This document shows, in pieces, positions 58,329 through 64,000 of a stretch of 64,000 nucleotides of DNA. Position 1 is the first letter of the stretch. Each line of letters starts with the position of its first letter. Source of the stretch: a virus; IMG/VR virus record IMGVR_UViG_3300008111_000018, positions 1-64,000 of that record; one strand, written 5' to 3'. Below the pieces are notes generated by a model that made no database searches, had not been told where the DNA came from, and was given only the letters and a program-made list of their open reading frames with translations. The position numbers were made by a program, and so were the translations under genes.

Positions 58329-59330
58329 ATGTTTGAATACTTTTACCACGAAATATTAAGAAGAACTGTTGTTTCTTTTGGTTCTTTATTTAATAATATA
58401 GAAATCAGGCATACAAATAATTCGGATCAAGTAGTCAGTATAATTAAAGTTCCTCTGGCATATGGCCCAACCCAAAAGTTTCTAGCAAGATTAAATCAAT
58501 CGCCAAATTTAAATAAACCGGTTCAAATTACATTACCCAGAATGTCTTTTGAATTTACTGGCCTGACATACGATTCAAGTAGAAAATCAACAACAACTCA
58601 ATATTTTACAGAGAAGTCTACACAGGATGGTAGTGAAATTAAAAAGGGATATTTACCAGTTCCATATAATATGCAATTTGAATTGAGTATTATGTCAAAA
58701 CTTAATGATGATGCTCTTCAAATTGTAGAACAAATTCTACCATACTTTCAACCAGCATATACTATGACAGTTAATTTGGTTGATACTATTAATGAAAAGA
58801 GGGATATTCCAGTAGTTCTTGAGAATATCACAATGCAAGATGATTATGAGGGAGATTTTAATACAAGAAGAGTTTTAATTTATACTCTAAGATTCACCGC
58901 AAAAACTTATCTCTTCGGACCACTTTCTTCTGCAACCAGGGATATTATCAAAAAATCTTCGGTTGGATATGTTGCTGGAGGATATACAACAACTCCATCT
59001 AGAGATGTGGTGTATTCTGCCGAACCTAGAGCGATCAAAAATTATACTGGAATTGTTCTAACAAACATAACCAACGATATTGGAGTTGAGGACCTTGTTA
59101 TTGAAGTAAATAATGCATCTACAATTACCGTCGATACTTATATCGATCTTGAGGGTGAGGAGTTATACATTAAGTCTAAGTCCGGTAACACAATAACTGT
59201 TGAAAGGGGTAAGGATAATACAACCATAACTTCTCACTTGGCAGGTGCTCCAGTAAAATCAATTACTGCCGCAGATGATGATCTAATAGAGCAAGGTGAT
59301 GATTTTGGATTTAGTGGTAGTATAGCATGA
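58329..59330 (+). CDS. 15: Tail sheath stabiliser and completion protein gp15
   Basis: A 333-aa protein. FEYFYHEILRRTVVSFGSLF, then NIEIRH and PYNMQFELSIMSKLNDDALQ, IVEQILPYFQPAYTMTV, match T4 gp15 (YFYNSSFRRY, MGDLFSNIQIKR, IVEQILPYFQPHFNTTM). It caps the tail and joins it to the head. It overlaps gp16 by ATGA. Confidence 0.9.
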   Translation: MFEYFYHEILRRTVVSFGSLFNNIEIRHTNNSDQVVSIIKVPLAYGPTQKFLARLNQSPNLNKPVQITLPRMSFEFTGLTYDSSRKSTTTQYFTEKSTQDGSEIKKGYLPVPYNMQFELSIMSKLNDDALQIVEQILPYFQPAYTMTVNLVDTINEKRDIPVVLENITMQDDYEGDFNTRRVLIYTLRFTAKTYLFGPLSSATRDIIKKSSVGYVAGGYTTTPSRDVVYSAEPRAIKNYTGIVLTNITNDIGVEDLVIEVNNASTITVDTYIDLEGEELYIKSKSGNTITVERGKDNTTITSHLAGAPVKSITAADDDLIEQGDDFGFSGSIA

Positions 59331-59761
59331 AAATGACAAAAAAATTCGATAAGTTAAATGATGCTTTTAATGTAGATGGGGAAATAGTTCCTATCGACAA
59401 TAAATCCGAAATTGAAAAATTTGAGAAGATATCCTCAGCAATGGATGATGTTAAAAAAGATTATGAATATACAAGAGGAAATCTTTATTCTATTATAGAA
59501 AAAGGTCAAGAGGCAATTAACGGAATTTTAGAATTGGCTCAAGAAAGTGAAATGCCAAGAGCTTATGAGGTTGCCGGACAACTGATTAAGAATGTCGCGG
59601 ATGCTACGGATAAGTTAATGGATCTTCAAAAGAAACTCAAAGATATTGAAGAAGAAAAGGTTGGTAAAGGACCCACTACAGTTAACAACGCTCTTTTTGT
59701 TGGATCTACTGCCGAGTTAGCAAAACTTTTAAAGCAGCAAACTCAAAATGAAGACATTTAA
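59327..59761 (+). CDS. 16: Small terminase subunit gp16
   Basis: A 144-aa protein. DYEYTRGNLYSIIEKGQEAI and the final NNALFVGSTAELAKLLKQQ match T4 gp16 (DYGVVRRNMHF, NATVFMGSPTELM). It recognises DNA and stimulates gp17 during packaging. In T4 the gp17 gene follows directly; here two genes intervene. Confidence 0.85.
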   Translation: MKMTKKFDKLNDAFNVDGEIVPIDNKSEIEKFEKISSAMDDVKKDYEYTRGNLYSIIEKGQEAINGILELAQESEMPRAYEVAGQLIKNVADATDKLMDLQKKLKDIEEEKVGKGPTTVNNALFVGSTAELAKLLKQQTQNEDI

Positions 59762-59903
59762 ACAGTTTCAAGAAGACTGGAGCGATAAATATAAAAAGAG
59801 TATTGATTGCTCTAGTCCAAAAGGATTTTCTCAACGTGCTCACTGTGCGGCGAGAAAGAAAAGAGCAAAAGGTGAGGAGACTAAATCAAAACCAGTTGAA
59901 TGA
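59748..59903 (+). CDS. Small MKTFKQF protein
   Basis: A 51-aa basic protein (MKTFKQFQEDWSDKYKKSID, CSSPKGFSQRAHCAARKKRA). The N-terminus is like the internal-protein targeting motif; the SPKGFSQRAHCAARKK part is a repeated cyanophage motif of unknown role with two Cys. It overlaps gp16 by 14 nt and the next gene by 4. Confidence 0.6.
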   Translation: MKTFKQFQEDWSDKYKKSIDCSSPKGFSQRAHCAARKKRAKGEETKSKPVE

Positions 59904-61747
59904 AATATCCAAAATTTTCCCACAAAACGCCACATTTAAAGGCAAAACAACATCAGTTAGATCCTAATCTTGATCTTAAACAGTTAGTGCATCACGCTGC
60001 TGTTCAATATGTTGATCGTGATGCTGATGGTGATGTCGATGTTTTCGACAATCCCAAAAAGAGAATGCCAGATGAAAATCCAAAAGATATTAATGTTGGC
60101 GCTTGGTCAAGGAAATTGATTGCTAAGCAAAAAGGAGAAATTGAACATAGCAAAAAAAGAATTGCATATGAAGATACTGTAAAAGAAGAGGGTCTTCGCG
60201 ATTGGTTTGGTAAATCAAAATCAAAGGATGGTAAATCTGGTTGGGTAAATGTAGTTACAGGTGGAACATGTGCAAGTGATGAACAGGGAGAAGGAGTTCC
60301 AAAATGTGTGTCTTCTTCTAAAAGAGCAAGCATGACTCCTGCAGAAAGACGTTCCGCATCAAGAAGAAAAAAGGTAGCAGATTCTGGTCAACAAGAGAAA
60401 TCAGGTGCTGCAAAACCAACTTATGTTTCTACAGATTCACCTAGAAAGAAAATCAAAGAAGAAATGGATATACAAGAAGCAAAAGATAAAAAAGGTAAAG
60501 GTAGCGGAACTAAAGATGCTTGCTACCATAAAGTAAAGTCTAGATATAGTGTTTGGCCAAGTGCGTATGCATCAGGTGCTTTGGTTAAATGCCGTAAGGT
60601 TGGTGCTGACAACTGGGGAACTAAATCAGAAAGTACGGATGCTTTAAATTATGAGTGGGATGGACCAATTAGAGAAAATCCAGGAAGATATTGTCCTAAA
60701 TGCGAAAAAGTTGAGTCTAGAGATGAGTGTAAATACGGACAAAAATACTGGGATATGTTTTCATTACCTTCAGAAGTGGTTTCTGGAAAAAAAGACTATA
60801 ATATAACTATGCCTACTATACCCGAATCAAAAGATGAAGAATATTCAATGGTTCGCGGCGAACTTCAAACTATCGAAAATGCCGTAAAAAGATTGCGAGC
60901 AAAAGTTGGAAAAGGTGAAGGTAATTTAGAGGCATGGGTTCAGTCAAAAATCACTAAAGCAGCAGACTATATTGATACTGCAGCAGACTATCTTGATGGC
61001 GGAGAAAGTGAAGTTGATGAGGCGTGTTGGTCCGGATATAAGCAAGTTGGAATGAAGAAAAAGGGCAAAAAAACAGTTCCAAATTGTGTGCCAGAACAAA
61101 CAATAGAAGACTTAAACGGAAATACTTTTGCGGAAGTAGTTGACGTAATCAAACCAGAACCAATCAAAGGTTTTAAATCTCAAATGAGCGAAGCAACAAG
61201 ACTGCAAGCACAGACTGGAAATGTCATCGCGGTAACTCTTTCATGGAGAGGAAAATATTATTCTCTCAAGATGTTCTTCCCACAAGTAAAGACACCTTCC
61301 AGAAAAGAAATCAACGATGAGATTCAAAAAGTTTATCCAGGTTCAATAGTCGTATACCATTCGGTTTCTGAAATTCAACCAGGACAACCACTTATTCAAA
61401 CTTTTAGTTCCCAGGGCGGCAGTTCCGCAAAGTTAGGTTCAAATAAGAATTATGTAAAGACAATGGGAGAAGAAGTTGAAATTGGTGAAGATTGGCAATC
61501 AGTCAACCGTAAAGATAAAACTGATGGATTAAGTTCAGCGGCAGTTAAAGCATATCGTAGAGAGAACCCCGGTTCAAAACTTCAAACTGCAGTAACTGAA
61601 AAAAATCCAGAAGGAAAAAGAGCGAAACGTCGTGCTTCATTTTGTCGTCGAATGAAAGGAATGAAATCAAAACTAACTTCTGCAGAAACTGCAAGAGATC
61701 CAGATAGCAATATTAATAAAGCACTTCGCCGTTGGAATTGTAACTAA
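59900..61747 (+). CDS. Multi-module protein inserted between terminase genes
   Basis: A 615-aa modular protein. Residues 39-49 (DRDADGDVDVFD) form a dockerin/EF-hand-like calcium loop. A DUF5872-like cysteine segment is at 206-240 (DACYHKVKSRYSVWPSAYAS). A second Cys cluster follows (CPKCEKVESRDECK). Next come helical linkers and a small motif (ACWSGYKQVGMKKKGKKTVP, NCVPE), and a DUF6321-like C-terminus (SFCRRMKGMKSKLTS, then NKALRRWNC). These modules are known from phage proteins but not usually between the two terminase genes. Might be packaged in or displayed on the capsid. Function unknown. Confidence 0.65.
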   Translation: MKYPKFSHKTPHLKAKQHQLDPNLDLKQLVHHAAVQYVDRDADGDVDVFDNPKKRMPDENPKDINVGAWSRKLIAKQKGEIEHSKKRIAYEDTVKEEGLRDWFGKSKSKDGKSGWVNVVTGGTCASDEQGEGVPKCVSSSKRASMTPAERRSASRRKKVADSGQQEKSGAAKPTYVSTDSPRKKIKEEMDIQEAKDKKGKGSGTKDACYHKVKSRYSVWPSAYASGALVKCRKVGADNWGTKSESTDALNYEWDGPIRENPGRYCPKCEKVESRDECKYGQKYWDMFSLPSEVVSGKKDYNITMPTIPESKDEEYSMVRGELQTIENAVKRLRAKVGKGEGNLEAWVQSKITKAADYIDTAADYLDGGESEVDEACWSGYKQVGMKKKGKKTVPNCVPEQTIEDLNGNTFAEVVDVIKPEPIKGFKSQMSEATRLQAQTGNVIAVTLSWRGKYYSLKMFFPQVKTPSRKEINDEIQKVYPGSIVVYHSVSEIQPGQPLIQTFSSQGGSSAKLGSNKNYVKTMGEEVEIGEDWQSVNRKDKTDGLSSAAVKAYRRENPGSKLQTAVTEKNPEGKRAKRRASFCRRMKGMKSKLTSAETARDPDSNINKALRRWNCN

Positions 61748-61763
61748 TAAGTAGGTTTTTATT

Positions 61764-63410
61764 ATGTCTGATGTTTATCTTGGCAATCCACTTTTAAAAA
61801 AAGCAAATACCCCAATTGAGTTTACTCAAGAACAAATTCTTGAGTTTATGAGATGTAAGGATGATCCCGTTTACTTTGCAAATAATTATGTAAAGATTGT
61901 AACTCTGGATCATGGTCTTCAAACATTTAAACCATATCATTTCCAAGAAAAGTTAATCAATAACTTTCACAATCATAGATTCAATATATGCAAGATGCCT
62001 CGCCAGACGGGCAAATCTACAACTGTAGTATCATTTTTACTACATTATGCAGTATTTAATGATAATGTTAATATTGGTATTCTTGCAAACAAAGCAGCAA
62101 CGGCACGGGAACTATTAGATAGATTACAAACCGCTTATGAAAATCTACCAAAATGGATGCAGCAAGGAATTATATCTTGGAACAAAGGTTCTTTGGAATT
62201 GGAAAATGGAAGTAAAATCTTGGCTGCTTCTACTTCTGCTTCTGCAGTTCGTGGTATGTCATTCAATATCCTATTTTTGGACGAATTTGCTTTCGTTCCA
62301 AATCATATCGCAGACTCATTCTTTGCGTCAGTTTATCCAACAATTACTTCAGGTAAACAAACTAAAGTTATAATTGTTTCTACTCCACATGGTATGAATC
62401 ATTTTTACCGAATGTGGCATGATGCGGAAAAGGGTAAGAACGAATATGTCTTTACAGACGTTCATTGGAGTGAAGTTCCCGGAAGAGATGAGGAATGGAA
62501 AAAGCAAACAATTGCAAACACATCAGAACAACAGTTTAAGGTTGAGTTTGAATGCGAATTCTTAGGTTCTGTCGATACTCTAATTGCACCATCTAAACTT
62601 AGAACCCTTGTTTACGATGCCCCCAAGACCCGTAGTGCTGGTCTAGATGTTTATGTAGACCCAGAGGAGAATCATGATTATCTCATTACTGTAGACGTTG
62701 CTAGAGGTGTTGGAAATGATTACTCTGCGTTTACCATTATTGATATTACACAATTCCCCCACAAAGTAGTTGCAAAATATAGAAATAATGAAATTAAACC
62801 TATGCTTTTCCCCAGTATAATTCACGAAGCGGCGACAGCATATAATAATGCATATATTTTATGTGAGGTAAATGACGTTGGAGATCAGGTAGCAAGCATT
62901 CTTCAATATGACTTAGAATACAATAATCTTCTCATGTGTTCTATGAGAGGTAGAGCAGGTCAAATTGTTGGTCAAGGATTTTCTGGAAAGAAAACTCAAC
63001 TTGGAGTTAAAATGTCCAAAACTGTAAAAAAAGTTGGATGTCTAAACCTAAAGACAATGATTGAGGAGAGTAAACTTTTTCTTAACGACTATGAAATAAT
63101 TTCGGAGTTGACAACATTTATCCAGAAGCACAACTCTTTCGAGGCTGAAGAAGGATGTAACGATGACTTGGCAATGTGCTTAGTAATTTATGCTTGGTTA
63201 GTAGCTCAAGATTATTTTAAAGAACTTACAGACCAAGATGTAAGAAAGAGACTATATGAGGAGCAAAAAAATCAGATAGAGCAGGATATGTCACCATTTG
63301 GTTTTATTAATGACGGACTAGATGAAACAAGTTTTACAGACAGTGATGGTGATAGATGGTATGTGGATGAATATGGCGATCGTGCGTATATGTGGGAATA
63401 TCTATCATAA
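61764..63410 (+). CDS. 17: Large terminase subunit gp17
   Basis: A 548-aa packaging motor. Walker A RQTGKST at 80-86, Walker B ILFLDEFAFV near residue 169, and the nuclease TVDVARGVGNDYS near 310 (Asp binding metal) are in order, with a final NDDLAMCLVIY carrying further nuclease acidic residues. It translocates DNA into the prohead and cuts the concatemer. Its length is slightly under T4's 610. Confidence 0.95.
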   Translation: MSDVYLGNPLLKKANTPIEFTQEQILEFMRCKDDPVYFANNYVKIVTLDHGLQTFKPYHFQEKLINNFHNHRFNICKMPRQTGKSTTVVSFLLHYAVFNDNVNIGILANKAATARELLDRLQTAYENLPKWMQQGIISWNKGSLELENGSKILAASTSASAVRGMSFNILFLDEFAFVPNHIADSFFASVYPTITSGKQTKVIIVSTPHGMNHFYRMWHDAEKGKNEYVFTDVHWSEVPGRDEEWKKQTIANTSEQQFKVEFECEFLGSVDTLIAPSKLRTLVYDAPKTRSAGLDVYVDPEENHDYLITVDVARGVGNDYSAFTIIDITQFPHKVVAKYRNNEIKPMLFPSIIHEAATAYNNAYILCEVNDVGDQVASILQYDLEYNNLLMCSMRGRAGQIVGQGFSGKKTQLGVKMSKTVKKVGCLNLKTMIEESKLFLNDYEIISELTTFIQKHNSFEAEEGCNDDLAMCLVIYAWLVAQDYFKELTDQDVRKRLYEEQKNQIEQDMSPFGFINDGLDETSFTDSDGDRWYVDEYGDRAYMWEYLS

Positions 63411-63640
63411 TGGAACTAGATAAGCAGATAAGATTAGGTCATCTTTTACTAACAGATAGAAAATGTAGAGTTTGTGGCGAAATTAAAAATTTAATTGGAG
63501 AATTTTATAGAACTCGTAAAGATAGGGGCCCAGTTGCATCCTCATATTCGTATGAATGCAAAGAATGTACCATAAAAAGAATATCTGAAGGTAGAAAATC
63601 GATAAAGAATTCATCTGAGTTTGATTATCCTGACTGGTGA
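63410..63640 (+). CDS. Zinc-ribbon protein, possible HNH-like endonuclease relative
   Basis: A 76-aa protein with CRVC and CKEC pairs 31 residues apart and the KDRGPVASSYSYE insert. Such a small protein often follows gp17 or gp18 genes and looks like an HNH/zinc-ribbon endonuclease fragment, or a stand-alone regulator. It starts in a TAATG overlap with gp17. It resembles the protein at 8853. Confidence 0.6.
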   Translation: MELDKQIRLGHLLLTDRKCRVCGEIKNLIGEFYRTRKDRGPVASSYSYECKECTIKRISEGRKSIKNSSEFDYPDW

Positions 63641-63683
63641 TTGCTATTCACGTCGTGTTTCCTCCCACGTAAAGTAAGTTTTT

Positions 63684-63691
63684 AATAAATA
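63684..63691 (+). promoter_or_regulatory. Late promoter AATAAATA
   Basis: AATAAATA, 32 nt before the gp18 start, in the 83-nt gap. A ribosome site GGAG is at 63714-63717. Confidence 0.6.
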
Positions 63692-63723
63692 ATTTTTAGT
63701 TAACTGAGATTACGGAGAAAAAC

Positions 63724-64000
63724 ATGGCGACTCCTCAATTATCTCCCGGCGTACTTGTAAGGGAGGTTGATCTAACTGTAGGAAGAGCTGATAATGTATT
63801 AGATAATATCGGAGCAATTGCTGGTCCTTTTGCAATTGGTCCAGTTGAAGAAGCAATTGATATTACAACAGAGAATGAATTAATTCAAACCTTTGGAAAA
63901 CCAATTTCAACCGATGCCCAATATGAATATTGGATGAGTGCATCATCATTCCTTTCATATGGTGGTGTTCTTAAGGTAGCAAGAGTGGATGGTGCAAACC
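63724..64000 (+). CDS. 18: Tail sheath protein gp18, 5' part
   Basis: 92 codons before the window end. MATPQLSPGVLVREVDLTVG is the T4-type sheath start (SPGV...REVDL), followed by GPFAIGPVEEAIDITTENEL and SYGGVLKVARVDGAN. It forms the contractile outer tail tube. Truncated by the window edge only. Confidence 0.9.
   Translation, partial: MATPQLSPGVLVREVDLTVGRADNVLDNIGAIAGPFAIGPVEEAIDITTENELIQTFGKPISTDAQYEYWMSASSFLSYGGVLKVARVDGAN

Noticed and set aside
63525-63532. GGGGCCC within the zinc-ribbon gene
   Set aside because: Only the GGGCCC core is present; the spacer and TAGTAT-like hexamer are absent and it lies inside a coding sequence.
1-64000. CRISPR array, insertion sequence, integrase or photosynthesis gene
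   Set aside because: No regularly spaced repeat-spacer pattern, transposase or integrase motifs, or psbA/psbD-type sequences were seen in this window.

Overview
The window is part of a contractile-tailed, T4-like virus genome, most likely a cyanophage (Kyanoviridae-type). The right half carries a T4-style morphogenesis module on the plus strand in T4-like order: gp25, gp6, a gp7-like giant, gp8, several large virion proteins, gp13, gp14, gp15, gp16, gp17 and the start of gp18. The left half is packed with very small overlapping genes of the kind seen in cyanophage early/middle regions. NATAAATA-type late promoters occur, and no ribosomal, tRNA or host metabolic genes are visible. All convincing genes are on the plus strand. 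The structural half looks clearly more AT-rich than the left half.

Layout. 1-9.8 kb: about 35 small genes, mostly linked by ATGA or TAATG overlaps, served by a sigma70-like promoter at 2391-2419. A late-promoter-driven, repeat-rich homing-endonuclease candidate sits at 1576-2361. Recognisable genes are an RlpA-like peptidoglycan hydrolase, a signal-peptide protein and a 2OG-Fe(II) oxygenase. One gene at 3136-4157 is split by an 8-bp tandem duplication. 9.9-26.5 kb: small conserved phage genes plus an SF2 helicase, an unknown protein, a Dam methylase, a ligase-fold (KxDG) protein and a MutH/Sau3AI-like nuclease. Fourteen copies of one 29-bp element occur here, each directly upstream of a gene: (T/C)(T/C)GGGC, then a conserved 17-bp spacer, then a TAGTAT-like hexamer. 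Three genes with late-promoter-like sites (12930, 13372 and 14226) interrupt this region; the third resembles T4 internal head proteins. A non-coding segment at 24736-25029 has 18-bp direct repeats and TGTGGAA iterations next to a near-consensus promoter.

26.5-28.5 kb: a glycosyltransferase-like gene with an apparently damaged 5' end, small conserved genes, a strong terminator, then the late region. 28.5-64 kb: baseplate wedge, giant 4122-aa gp7-like protein, fibre-like and baseplate proteins, a DUF4815 protein, a protein whose peptidase-S74-like C-terminus is split by an in-frame stop, neck and tail-completion proteins, terminase, and the start of the sheath gene. NATAAATA sites precede most transcription blocks.

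How it fits together: sigma70-like promoters and the 29-bp elements would fire host-takeover and DNA-metabolism genes, and late promoters would fire the virion module. The Dam methylase and MutH-like nuclease could together discriminate GATC-modified phage DNA from other DNA. The elements as a regulon, and this methylase/nuclease pair, are the best candidates for an undescribed system. Family assignments are from reading the sequence only; no database search was run.
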